From CAZAFM01 sp964484395 (lineage in GTDB: Bacteria > Campylobacterota > Campylobacteria > Campylobacterales > CAZAFM01): a stretch of 25,167 nt of DNA. The notes below the pieces were generated by a model. The model was given only the letters and a program-made list of their open reading frames with translations. It was not told the DNA's origin and searched no databases. Shown piece by piece: positions 15,612 to 23,810 of the stretch. The DNA lies in assembly GCA_964484395.1 (NCBI GenBank), contig CAZAFM010000025.1:1-25167 (forward strand), given 5' to 3'. Made by a program: the position numbers and the translations under genes. Within the stretch, counting starts at the first letter, position 1. Each line of letters begins with the position of its first letter.

Positions 15612-17054
15612 CTACTTTTCATTAACCTCTGTGTTTTTTGATATGATGAGCTGGGGATTACTTTTATATAGAGATACTCTTGCATCTTTTACTTCAATCC
15701 TCTTACCTTGTTTAACTCTTTTACTTTTATCTCTAAAGTAGAGGTTAATACTACCACCACTGTAGTGGAGCTTGTTGTTTTTATAGACTCCTTTAATTGA
15801 AGATACCACTTCATTTAGATATTCAGGTCTGTTTAGGTTTTGAGAATCTACTTTTAACATTAGCTTCTCTCTATCTGTCTTTTTACCTAAGTGCACTATA
15901 TCAAAAGCTTTTATCTGCATTAATCCATGATATCGCCCTATCTCTAAGACTTCTAAGTCATATATCTGTCCTAGGTCTAGGTTTGATTGTGGCGCATAGA
16001 TATATATCGCACCACTACTATCTTTTATCACAAACCCATACTTATCTTTGTGAATAACAACTACATTTTTTAGCAAAACTGATTTTTGAAGTTTTTTTGT
16101 GTTTTTTAACTCATCTACTGTGTATAGTTCTGTGTGAGCTTTTTTGCTAATTTTATAAGCATCTGTGCTAAACTCCGCTTTGAGTGGTAAATGGTCACTA
16201 TATGATCTATCTATTTTGCTGTTTTTATACAAGTAGTTTGGTTTAAAAACCTCAAAGCTTGCATCTACATAATCAACTCCTCTTCCATCAAACATCTGAT
16301 ATGGAATGACAAAAGCATCAAGTGTGCTTTTTCTACCTTTGTAAAGATAGGAGAAGCGATCTTGGTATGGAAGTTCAAGCCATAGGTTGTAGTGTTGATT
16401 CTCTTTTATGCTCTCTTTGTTTACAAGAGCCCCATTTTGGGTAGTTTTTAGTATATGGTTGATAGCAGTTTTGCCTTTAAGGTAGATATATCTGTTGTAC
16501 TCTGAGTTTAAATCACCCAATATGATGTACTCGTTTTTAAGAGTTAAGATATCTTTTATAAGTGCTTTAGCATAAGCTATCCTGTGTTTTTCAGGGGAGT
16601 TTAGGGATTTCCAGTGGTTTATGTACAAAACCAAATCCTCACTATCTATATCTACTGTAACTTTTAGAATTCCTCTTCTTTGATGCTTAACATCTAATGT
16701 TTCCACTTGTGTAATTGGCAGGTTAGATAGTAGACCTATGGTTATTGCTGAGTTATCTTTTTTCATAGTAGCTGAGTATCTATAGCCTAGAGTCTCTCTT
16801 AGCTCATCTAAGACATTACTGTTTTCTATCTCTTGAAGTCCTATAATATCAGCATCTATATCTTTTATGACCTTAGCTATTTTTTTGAGTTTTTCCTCAT
16901 ACTCTTTTTGAGCCCAGCGCTTCTTAGAGAAGTCTCTATACTCACTCCCATTATATTCCCCATCAAAAAGATTTAGAACATTATATGAGGCTATGGTGAT
17001 ATGTTTAGCATCAAGAGTTAAACAAAAAGCTAAAATCATCAATAATAATTTCAT
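15612..17054 (-). CDS. Exported endonuclease/exonuclease/phosphatase-family protein with C-terminal OB-like domains
   Basis: This 480-residue protein has a signal sequence (MKLLLMILAFCLTLDA) followed directly by an EEP domain with all main motifs: ASYNVLNLF (N25), GLQEIEN (E75), INHWKS (H147), ILGDLNSEYN (D181/N183) and SYSDHLPL (D287/H288). These are the metal and catalytic residues of DNase I-like phosphodiesterases. Residues about 325-390 and 412-472 look like two OB-type beta domains (VVVIHKDKYGFVIKDSSGAI; SIKGVYKNNKLHYSGGS), as in secreted nucleases. An extracytoplasmic nuclease or phosphodiesterase is likely; the substrate is not determined. It lies 73 bp downstream of the efflux operon in the same direction. 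Confidence 0.82.
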   Translation of the reverse strand: MKLLLMILAFCLTLDAKHITIASYNVLNLFDGEYNGSEYRDFSKKRWAQKEYEEKLKKIAKVIKDIDADIIGLQEIENSNVLDELRETLGYRYSATMKKDNSAITIGLLSNLPITQVETLDVKHQRRGILKVTVDIDSEDLVLYINHWKSLNSPEKHRIAYAKALIKDILTLKNEYIILGDLNSEYNRYIYLKGKTAINHILKTTQNGALVNKESIKENQHYNLWLELPYQDRFSYLYKGRKSTLDAFVIPYQMFDGRGVDYVDASFEVFKPNYLYKNSKIDRSYSDHLPLKAEFSTDAYKISKKAHTELYTVDELKNTKKLQKSVLLKNVVVIHKDKYGFVIKDSSGAIYIYAPQSNLDLGQIYDLEVLEIGRYHGLMQIKAFDIVHLGKKTDREKLMLKVDSQNLNRPEYLNEVVSSIKGVYKNNKLHYSGGSINLYFRDKSKRVKQGKRIEVKDARVSLYKSNPQLIISKNTEVNEK

Positions 17055-17127
17055 AAAAACCTTATTTAAGTGTGAAGTTTTGAAAACCTAAGTCTTGATA
17101 CTTTTGACATCTAAATACTCTAAGCTT

Positions 17128-18774
17128 CTAAGAAAGTCTAGCCTTCCCCATTAGCACAGGTACTACAAGCAAGCTTGCTATTACTGCCGCTACTGTCCCA
17201 AACATAAGTGCCACTCCTAACCCGCCAAAAACCGCATCATTTATCAGAACTGTACTAGCTAGTATAATAGCCCCTGCAGTTAGAAGTATGGGTCTTGTTC
17301 TAGTAGCTACTGCTATGGCTATGGCTCTATCTTTTTCTACCCCTTTTTCTATCAAGGCTTTTGCAAAGTCTATAAGAAGTAGGGAGTTTCTTGAGCTAAT
17401 ACCTATGAGGGCTATGTAGCCAATGAGTGATGTGGCTGTTAGAAAAAAGGTATGAGTCATCACTATATCAACTAGCAAGTGACCCCATATCACTCCAATG
17501 ATGGAGAGGAAGCTTCCAAGTAGTACAATACCACTTAGAGCAAAGCTCTTATAATACACCACCATAAGTAGGAAAATAAGAATAAGAGCTGCAATAAACG
17601 CACCCCCTAAATCAGCAAATGTATCAAGACTTACCTTCATCTCTCCATCCCAGACTATTTTTGCTATCTCACCACTATCTTTATCAGTGATTTTTAGATT
17701 AAACATATCTGCATTTTCTACTTCATAGTTTCTACCTAAAAGCTCTTTTAGCTTTTCTCTTGCTTCAAGCAATGGATAGACTTGTGAGACCATATCTGTC
17801 TCTGCTACGACATTAATATACTGAGCTAGATTTTTAGAAAATATCGTCTTTGCATTTTCTGTAGGCTCAATATCCACTACACTACTAAGTGGAACTAGCA
17901 TCCCTTGAGTGTTCATAAGCTTTAGTTGTGAGAGCTTTGATTTTACACTTTCTAGTGTTGCATCCATCTCTCTATCACCATCACTTACTCTTACAAAAAG
18001 AGGTATTTGACCAAAGTTTGATTTACTGTTTTGTACTGCTACACTCATACCTTCAAATCCAAGATAGAGTATTTGATTGACCTGCTTGACATTTAGTCCT
18101 GATTTGGCGATTTTTTCATTTATAGGGGCTAGTTTGTAGACCTTAAAACTACTATCATCCATCACATCCACATCTACTAGACCCTCTGTGTTTTTAAAAA
18201 CCTCTGCTACATCTTTTGAGATAGGCTCTATCATATCTGGTTTACCATAGACTTCTGCTACTACTGAAGCAAGGACTGGAGGACCCGCTGGTGGTTCTAC
18301 AAACTTTATGTTTGACCCCTCAATCTCACAAGCCTCCTTTATCACTGGTCGTAGTCTGTGAACTAGGGCAAAAGAGTACTCATCTCTTCCATCATCTGAA
18401 CTTAGGAGATTTACTACTATCTCAGCAATATTTCTGCCTTGCTTCATAGGCTGCCCCTTTACAAGTCCGCCAATGTCAACTGGGGAGCTCTCACCTACAA
18501 AGGTCTCTATATCTACTACACTCTCCTCTTTTTTTAGCTCATCTACAATACAGCTTGCTACCTCTTTTGTCTTATAAACAGATGTGTCCTCATCCATATC
18601 CAGATAGATGGTAAATGTGTTTGAGTCTTTACTAGGGAGCATCTTGGCTAGGACTATCTCCGTTGGGATGAGCATAATAGTCACAACAAATATAAGTAAT
18701 GTACCAAGTAGTACTAAGAACTGCTTTTTTTTGTCATTTAGTGTCGCATAAGTAAAATCCTCTATCCACTTCAT
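17128..18774 (-). CDS. RND efflux permease, C-terminal half (TM7-12)
   Basis: This 548-residue protein corresponds to the second half of an AcrB-like permease. It has one membrane helix (about 18-36), a large periplasmic portion (about 45-385, including FVEPPAGPPVLASV) and a bundle of five helices to the C-terminus. The helix equivalent to TM10 reads GISSRNSLLLIDFAK, with R462 near where AcrB has its relay lysine and D469 in the same helix. TRTRPILLT is the usual conserved loop. The ATG overlaps the stop of the N-half (ATGA) and has its own GAGAGG ribosome site, so it is expressed as a separate, coupled subunit. Together with the N-half it makes a full-length permease of about 1080 residues. 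Confidence 0.9.
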   Translation of the reverse strand: MKWIEDFTYATLNDKKKQFLVLLGTLLIFVVTIMLIPTEIVLAKMLPSKDSNTFTIYLDMDEDTSVYKTKEVASCIVDELKKEESVVDIETFVGESSPVDIGGLVKGQPMKQGRNIAEIVVNLLSSDDGRDEYSFALVHRLRPVIKEACEIEGSNIKFVEPPAGPPVLASVVAEVYGKPDMIEPISKDVAEVFKNTEGLVDVDVMDDSSFKVYKLAPINEKIAKSGLNVKQVNQILYLGFEGMSVAVQNSKSNFGQIPLFVRVSDGDREMDATLESVKSKLSQLKLMNTQGMLVPLSSVVDIEPTENAKTIFSKNLAQYINVVAETDMVSQVYPLLEAREKLKELLGRNYEVENADMFNLKITDKDSGEIAKIVWDGEMKVSLDTFADLGGAFIAALILIFLLMVVYYKSFALSGIVLLGSFLSIIGVIWGHLLVDIVMTHTFFLTATSLIGYIALIGISSRNSLLLIDFAKALIEKGVEKDRAIAIAVATRTRPILLTAGAIILASTVLINDAVFGGLGVALMFGTVAAVIASLLVVPVLMGKARLS

Positions 18775-20378
18775 ACATCACCCTCTCTTCTCTTTTGCAT
18801 CTGCATATCATGGGCGTGATGATGTCGTCTATTTGGATGCTTTAGTAGCTTCTTGGATAGATATGGTGTAAAAATATATGCAATAAAGAGTGAAGCAATG
18901 AGTGCTACAGGAACATTTGCAGGGATTGGAGCCATAAACTCACCCATCATCTGCCCCACAAACCCCATAGGCACCATTGTAAATATAATAGCTAAAGTTG
19001 CGATATTTGTAGGTGCTCCTATCTCATCTGTGGCCTCTACTAGTATCTCATCCATCGGTTTTTCATACGCATCATGCTCATGCAAGTGGCGGTGGATGTT
19101 TTCTATAACGATGATAGCTGCATCTACTAGAAGTCCTAGGCTAAGTATGAGTGCAAAAAGCGTGATACGGTTGATACTCTGATCGGTCAAATAGGCGATA
19201 AAAAGTGTAACTGCAAGAATAGCAGGAACTGTAAAGGTCACTATCAAAGACTCCTTCCATCCAAGTGCAAAAACAAGCAAAATAGCAATAATAACAATAG
19301 ATATAACAAGGTGAAATACTAGCTCATTTACAGCATGATTTGCCCTCTCTCCATAATCCCTAGTGACTGTATAGTAAACCCCGCTCTCATTTAGTGCTGG
19401 CTTTAGCTCCTCTAGCTCTTCTAGCACCCCTTCAATGACAGTAACTGCGTTACTACCCTTTATCTTTGAAAGCGTGAGAGTAACTTGTGGAAGCTCACCA
19501 CTTTTGTCATCTATATAGGCACTTTTGTAGTTTTGGACTGGCTCTCCTAGTGAGATTTTTGCAACATCACCTAGATATACTGGAGTGCCACCATAGTTTG
19601 CAACTATTACTCTTTTTATATCATCTACTCCTTCTATTGCATCTTTTAGTCCTACTACCGTAAACTCCCCATCTTTTGTATCGCTTACAGCCTCTGGAGC
19701 TCGATATGCTAGAGCTTGCAGAGCTTGTGATACTTGTCCTAAGGATAGATTGTATACTGCTAGCTTGTTCATATCTACTTCTATATTGAACTGCTCTTGT
19801 TTATCACCCTTTAGTTCCGTGACTGCTACATCTGGTAAGGCATTTAGTCTGTACTGTATGTCTTTTACCTTACTTGTTAGCTCTGTGTTTGATAAAGAGC
19901 CATCTTTTGAGTAGAAAGCAAGTGAGAGGACTGGGATGATGGTGTTTACATCTATGGGTTTTATGATGGGAGGCATGATACCTTCTGGATAGATGTCGCG
20001 GTTTTGCATCACTTTGTCATAGAGCTTTAGGTCTGAAATCTCTTTGTTCTCTCCTATGTAGTACATGACATTGACCATACCTACACTATCTTTTGCCACT
20101 CCATATATATGTTCAACTCCACTTATCTCTTTTATGGCTCGCTCAAGTGGTTTGACTATCACCTCTCTTACCTCTTTAGCACTAGCACCTGGAAGTGCTA
20201 CGATGATCGAACCACCTGCTACATTTATCTGAGGATCCTCTTCTCTAGGGGTGATGATAAGTGCTATATAGCCAAGCACTAGAAGGGAAAATGCTAAAAC
20301 AGGAGTTATGGGGCTGTTTAAAAAGCCTTTAGCTAGTTTTCCTGCTATATCTTTTGGAGTGTAGTTAGGCTCACTCAT
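18771..20378 (-). CDS. RND efflux permease, N-terminal half (TM1-6) with His-rich tail
   Basis: This 535-residue protein has TM1 (about 24-42), the ITPREEDPQ and PGASAKEV porter motifs, and five further helices from about 350. TM4 reads LGLLVDAAIIVIENIHRH: D419 is kept, but the second aspartate of drug-type pumps is alanine (A420), as in some metal-type pumps. The protein stops after the cytoplasmic linker with a basic, histidine-rich tail (HPNRRHHHAHDMQM, residues 514-527). I chose ATG 20378 over GTG 20384 because it gives the same 8-bp ATGAGTGA overlap seen elsewhere and good spacing from GAGGG. The pump would work in the inner membrane, driven by protons; the substrate is unknown. Confidence 0.9.
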   Translation of the reverse strand: MSEPNYTPKDIAGKLAKGFLNSPITPVLAFSLLVLGYIALIITPREEDPQINVAGGSIIVALPGASAKEVREVIVKPLERAIKEISGVEHIYGVAKDSVGMVNVMYYIGENKEISDLKLYDKVMQNRDIYPEGIMPPIIKPIDVNTIIPVLSLAFYSKDGSLSNTELTSKVKDIQYRLNALPDVAVTELKGDKQEQFNIEVDMNKLAVYNLSLGQVSQALQALAYRAPEAVSDTKDGEFTVVGLKDAIEGVDDIKRVIVANYGGTPVYLGDVAKISLGEPVQNYKSAYIDDKSGELPQVTLTLSKIKGSNAVTVIEGVLEELEELKPALNESGVYYTVTRDYGERANHAVNELVFHLVISIVIIAILLVFALGWKESLIVTFTVPAILAVTLFIAYLTDQSINRITLFALILSLGLLVDAAIIVIENIHRHLHEHDAYEKPMDEILVEATDEIGAPTNIATLAIIFTMVPMGFVGQMMGEFMAPIPANVPVALIASLFIAYIFTPYLSKKLLKHPNRRHHHAHDMQMQKRREGDV

Positions 20379-21174
20379 CTTCACTTCCCTCTACTATGAG
20401 CTTTGCATACATTCCTGGATAGACTTTCATATCTTTTGGCTCAAAGGCTACTTTTAGCTTAAAAGAGTGTGTCATTGGATTAGCTGTTGGAACAATTGAT
20501 ACTACCTCTCCATTCCCTTGAAATCCTATAGCATCTATGAAGATTTTTGCACTATCTCCTACTTTTAGCTTAGATACTTCACTCTCTCCTAGGTCAGCCA
20601 CTACTCTTAGATTATTACTACTAGATATAACCATAGCTGGCATTCCTGGCATCGCCATCTCGCCTACTTTTATGTTTTTAGCGACTACTACACCATCATT
20701 TGGAGCTTTTACTTTGAGGTAGTTGTACTGGTTGTTTATCACTTTTAGCTGAGCTCTTGCTTGGTTTATCTGCTTTTGTGAGATGGAGACCATATCTTCT
20801 AGGTTTTTTTTGTGAAGTTCTAGGTTTTCTAGCTCGTATTTGGCTATCATATCTTTTTCATATAGTCTTTTGTGTCGTTTATAGTTTAGAGTGACATTAT
20901 CAAGCTGGCTTTGGTACATATTTTTTTGTAGCTCTGCTTGCTGGATTTGGAGAGAGACTTGGAGTTTTTGAGCATCTATCTCTTTTGAGTCTATGACATA
21001 GAGGATATCACCCTTTTTGACACTATCTCCCTCTTTGAAGTTTACTGCCATTACATAGCCCATATTTCTACTTGTTATGTTTTTTTGATCCTCACTCTGC
21101 ACACTTCCACTTAGCACCACTTCAGAGCCAAAAGCTAGAAGTGCTATAAAAGCCACTATCGCAACTATCCTCAT
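20371..21174 (-). CDS. RND-type membrane fusion (periplasmic adaptor) protein
   Basis: This 267-residue adaptor bridges the inner-membrane pump to the TolC-like channel. It has a short N-terminal signal or anchor (MRIVAIVAFIALLAFGS) and a biotinyl/lipoyl-like half (GYVMAVNFKEGDSVKKGDILYVID). A helical hairpin follows at about 66-150, then the second lipoyl half (KAPNDGVVVAKNIKVGEMAMPG) and a beta-barrel (VADLGESEVSKLKVGD). It is shorter than AcrA-type adaptors (about 380-400) and ends soon after the barrel, so the membrane-proximal domain is reduced. The start overlaps the TolC-family stop by four bases (ATGA). Confidence 0.92.
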   Translation of the reverse strand: MRIVAIVAFIALLAFGSEVVLSGSVQSEDQKNITSRNMGYVMAVNFKEGDSVKKGDILYVIDSKEIDAQKLQVSLQIQQAELQKNMYQSQLDNVTLNYKRHKRLYEKDMIAKYELENLELHKKNLEDMVSISQKQINQARAQLKVINNQYNYLKVKAPNDGVVVAKNIKVGEMAMPGMPAMVISSSNNLRVVADLGESEVSKLKVGDSAKIFIDAIGFQGNGEVVSIVPTANPMTHSFKLKVAFEPKDMKVYPGMYAKLIVEGSEDE

Positions 21175-22595
21175 CTTACTATCTCCTCTCCACTTAGTTT
21201 TTCCATCTCAAAAATCTTAGCGTTTTTCTCATTTTGCACCTTATGAAGCTTCATAACTGCCTCTAAGAGTTCTGACTCTTTTATGAGTAGGTCATTCATG
21301 GAGGCTAGGCGCTCTATGTAGCGCTGCTCATAGTTTTTGTATATCTGCTTGTTTAGCTCTACCTTTGCTTTTAGTGCATCTACTCTAGCCTCAAGTCCTT
21401 TTATTTCTGCTAGAAGCTGAGTGGCTTGTAGCTTAATACCACTTTTTGCTTGATTTTCTTGCTCTTTGGCTTTTAAGTAGCCTATTTTTGCCTTTTGGTA
21501 GTTGGCATTGTCTATTCCGCCATTGAAGATGTTTAGCTTCGCTTGAACTCCAAACATATAGTAGTCATTGTCGTTAAAATCAGCAAACTGATTATCATTC
21601 CATCCACCCTCTGCAAAGCCTCCAAGTGTTGGGTAGAAGCTACTCTCCTCTAGGTCTATGTTTTTTTTGGCTATCTGACTTCCTACTTCTGCCATCTTGA
21701 TGTTTTTGTTTTTTTGTACTATCTCATCTGCACTTTTTCTTTGATAATCTATCTCTTTGAAGCTTCCTTGTACTGAGACTATATCACTCCCTGCTAAAAA
21801 GCTTAGAAAAGCCAACATAAGCTCTTTGTTAGCTCTTGCTTTGATGAGATTCTCTTCTACCTCAGCGGCTTTTGCCTTAACCTCTAGTAGGTCTACATTT
21901 TTAGCATATCCCTCTTTGATAAACTCCTCTACACTAAGAGTTAGCCTTTTTACATTTGCATCAATCTCCTCTAGGTCATCTATGAAGCCTTGCAGAAGTA
22001 GCAAATCATAGTAGTTTTTTTTGGCTTCTGCAACCTTTTGTACCATAACACTCTCTTTGTTTATCCCATATAGTTTTTGAAGCTTACTAGCTATCTCTCT
22101 GTAGCTTTGTAACTTTCCTCCTGTGTAGATTGGAAGCTGGTAGGTGAATTTCGTCTCATAGTTATCTCTTGCATCAGGGTGGTTTAGGTTTTTTGGCTGT
22201 GTAGCTAATACCTGCTTACTAGCTTCTGCAGAAGTAGCAGGGTTCATGAGGTTTGGCATGGCTGCTAGAAACTGATCAAACCCAAAATCATCAAATGTAG
22301 TCTCACGACTTGCCATCTTCATCCCAAAAACATATCCAGCATGGTTGGTCCTAGAGTATGTCTCTGAAAAATCAAGACTACCAAACATATATCCAACTGC
22401 TACGCTTCTCTCATACTCTTTTATCTTCTTTTCAAACTCAGCTATTTTTATAGAGGAGTTGTTGCGTTTTACTAGCTCTACTAGCTGCTCTAGTGTGACA
22501 CTACTTGAAGTGCTACTTTTAAGTTCATCTTCAAGCTTTTCATTGGCTATACTAGATGAGATAAGAAGCACTAAGGCAAAAACTATCCTTATCAA
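21171..22595 (-). CDS. TolC-family outer-membrane efflux protein
   Basis: This 474-residue protein has a signal sequence (MIRIVFALVLLISSSIAN) and the two-fold repeat of long coiled-coil helices typical of TolC channels (for example LTLEQLVELVKRN-like start, QLPIYTGGKL, AKLNIFNGGIDNANYQKAK and YEQRYIERLASMNDLL). It forms the outer-membrane exit duct of the pump and is the first gene of the leftward efflux operon. The ATG has an AAGGAG Shine-Dalgarno sequence, and the bases immediately upstream form one of two matching palindromes in the intergenic region, so expression may be regulated there. Confidence 0.92.
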   Translation of the reverse strand: MIRIVFALVLLISSSIANEKLEDELKSSTSSSVTLEQLVELVKRNNSSIKIAEFEKKIKEYERSVAVGYMFGSLDFSETYSRTNHAGYVFGMKMASRETTFDDFGFDQFLAAMPNLMNPATSAEASKQVLATQPKNLNHPDARDNYETKFTYQLPIYTGGKLQSYREIASKLQKLYGINKESVMVQKVAEAKKNYYDLLLLQGFIDDLEEIDANVKRLTLSVEEFIKEGYAKNVDLLEVKAKAAEVEENLIKARANKELMLAFLSFLAGSDIVSVQGSFKEIDYQRKSADEIVQKNKNIKMAEVGSQIAKKNIDLEESSFYPTLGGFAEGGWNDNQFADFNDNDYYMFGVQAKLNIFNGGIDNANYQKAKIGYLKAKEQENQAKSGIKLQATQLLAEIKGLEARVDALKAKVELNKQIYKNYEQRYIERLASMNDLLIKESELLEAVMKLHKVQNEKNAKIFEMEKLSGEEIVR

Positions 22596-22603
22596 AATAT
22601 CTC

Positions 22604-22619
22604 CTTAAACTATTTTAAG
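22604..22619. promoter_or_regulatory. Palindrome 1, candidate operator at the TolC ribosome site
   Basis: CTTAAA-CTAT-TTTAAG is a perfect 6-bp inverted repeat with a 4-bp spacer. It abuts the AAGGAG of the TolC gene and lies just downstream of its predicted start point. It shares the core TAAACTATTTTAA-type pattern and the CTAT spacer with palindrome 2. The regulator is unknown. Confidence 0.4.
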
Positions 22620-22631
22620 AAATAAAATAAA

Positions 22632-22637
22632 ATTATA
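22632..22637 (-). promoter_or_regulatory. -10 box for the efflux operon
   Basis: On the minus strand these bases are a perfect TATAAT. Transcription would begin near 22625, giving a leader of about 30 bases. No -35 box is evident. The two palindromes flank this site, one in the leader and one upstream. Confidence 0.45.
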
Positions 22638-22679
22638 ATTAACGCGTATTTTATATTTTTTATGTTTAAAGCAACTTTA

Positions 22680-22695
22680 GTTTAACTATTTAAAC
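22680..22695. promoter_or_regulatory. Palindrome 2, candidate operator upstream of the efflux promoter
   Basis: GTTTAA-CTAT-TTAAAC is a perfect 6-bp inverted repeat with the same CTAT spacer as palindrome 1, centred 76 bp from it. Another GTTTAA lies 16 bp to the left (22664-22669). The identical spacer supports a shared binding protein, but AT-rich background can produce such repeats. Confidence 0.4.
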
Positions 22696-22811
22696 AACAA
22701 GGTTAGAGATTTACTTTTTGATTTTTTTGCGGATTGCGTCGTCATCCTATTTTAGGCTATGGCTTAAGATCAAGTATGCAACTTCAAAATAATGATTTTA
22801 TATCCCAAATG

Positions 22812-22820
22812 TGATACAAT
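22812..22820 (+). promoter_or_regulatory. Extended -10 promoter for the binding protein-kinase operon
   Basis: TGATACAAT is a near-consensus -10 with the TGn extension. It would start transcription near 22827, giving a leader of about 60 bases. An AAAGGA Shine-Dalgarno sequence precedes the ATG at 22890. No -35 box is seen. Confidence 0.45.
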
Positions 22821-22889
22821 ATAACCATATCTATAGGGCTTTAATGATGTTTTTAGATGTTCCCATAAAATTATAAAAGGATTAGAAAT

Positions 22890-23801
22890 ATGAGAAAGAT
22901 AGATATAATAAAAATGATTTTACTAGTAGTATTGAGTTTTTCGCTACTTGAAGCAAAAGAGTACAAAGTCGGCTTTGCACAAGATACATTAGCAAATGAC
23001 TGGCGAAAGGCTCAGGTGGATGAGTTTGTCAATCATGCTAAAAAATATGATTTTTTAAAAGTTGATGTCAAAGATGCACAATCAAGTGTGGCAAAACAGC
23101 TATTACACATAGAGGAATTTATCAGAGAAGATTATGATTTTATAGTTACAAGCCCTATAAATGCCCAGATCACATCCCAAGTTTTGAAAAAAGCGCTAGA
23201 CAAAGATATAAAAGTAATCCTCTTAAGCAGAGGAGTAGCAGATGATAGTTATACCACATTTATAAGACCCAACAATAAAAAAATAGCCAAAGAAGCAGCG
23301 GAGTTTTTACTTGAAAAGATGGATTATAAAGGGAGTGTATTGATGCTTCAAGGAGTTGCTGGTGCAACTTCTACGATTCAGAGAGAAGAGGGGTTTGAAG
23401 AGGTTGCTAAAAACTACCCAAACATAGACATTATCAAAGCTAGAGGAAATTATCTTAGAAATGATGCAATAAAAGTAGTAGAAGAGCTTTATGCCAAAGG
23501 GATAAGGTTTGATGCTATTTATGCTCATAGTGATGGGATGATTAGCGGAGCAAAAGCAGTCATGGATAAGCATCAAGACAATAGAGATATCCCAATAGTA
23601 GGTATTGATTATATACAAGAGGCAAAGGAGGCTATTTTGCGTGGAGATCAACTAGCAAGCTTTACCTATCCTACCTCTTCAAAAGAGGGAGTTGAAGCTA
23701 TAGTTGATATAATTGAGGGCAAAAATGTACCAAAAGATATTATTATAGATACCCAGATGGTAGATAAGAAAAATGTATCAAAGATAAAGCCAATCTTCTA
23801 A
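22890..23801 (+). CDS. Periplasmic sugar-type (RbsB/TorT-like) solute-binding protein
   Basis: This 303-residue protein has a signal sequence (cleavage likely after A22 in SFSLLEA) and the two-lobed periplasmic binding protein fold of the ribose/autoinducer class. The opening strand is VGFAQDTLANDWRKAQ, and the first lobe has DFIVTSPINAQITSQVLKKA and KVILLSRGVADD. The hinge and second lobe have GSVLMLQGVAGATST, FDAIYAHSDGMISGAKAV and IPIVGIDYIQEA. The ligand is unknown. No ABC permease or ATPase is in view. Instead a sensor kinase follows after 9 bp, so it probably presents a ligand to that kinase, like TorT to TorS or LuxP to LuxQ. The sensing role is inference from context. Confidence 0.88.
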   Translation: MRKIDIIKMILLVVLSFSLLEAKEYKVGFAQDTLANDWRKAQVDEFVNHAKKYDFLKVDVKDAQSSVAKQLLHIEEFIREDYDFIVTSPINAQITSQVLKKALDKDIKVILLSRGVADDSYTTFIRPNNKKIAKEAAEFLLEKMDYKGSVLMLQGVAGATSTIQREEGFEEVAKNYPNIDIIKARGNYLRNDAIKVVEELYAKGIRFDAIYAHSDGMISGAKAVMDKHQDNRDIPIVGIDYIQEAKEAILRGDQLASFTYPTSSKEGVEAIVDIIEGKNVPKDIIIDTQMVDKKNVSKIKPIF

Positions 23802-23810
23802 AGAGAAATT

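Larger units (their letters stand above)
22596..22889. other. Divergent intergenic regulatory region between efflux and sensing operons
   Basis: This 294-bp, strongly AT-rich stretch has no credible coding frame. It holds a candidate promoter for each direction and two similar palindromes (listed separately). The middle (about 22730-22790) is less AT-rich and contains GCGGATTGCGTCGTC, in which I see no known element. I found no tRNA, riboswitch fold or transposon end. Confidence 0.6.

Noticed and set aside
18765..18800. Split RND permease as a frameshifted pseudogene or programmed frameshift
   Set aside because: Both halves are full length and keep their motifs. The second has its own ATG with a GAGAGG site, and the overlap is the same ATGA type used by neighbouring genes. 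I see no slippery run at the junction.
22721..22800. Possible small RNA or tRNA-like remnant in the less AT-rich middle of the intergenic region
   Set aside because: I could not find a cloverleaf, a stable hairpin or a terminator there.
23307..23651. Leftward 114-codon frame inside the binding protein gene
   Set aside because: It is an antisense shadow with no initiation signal, and the sense gene is intact.
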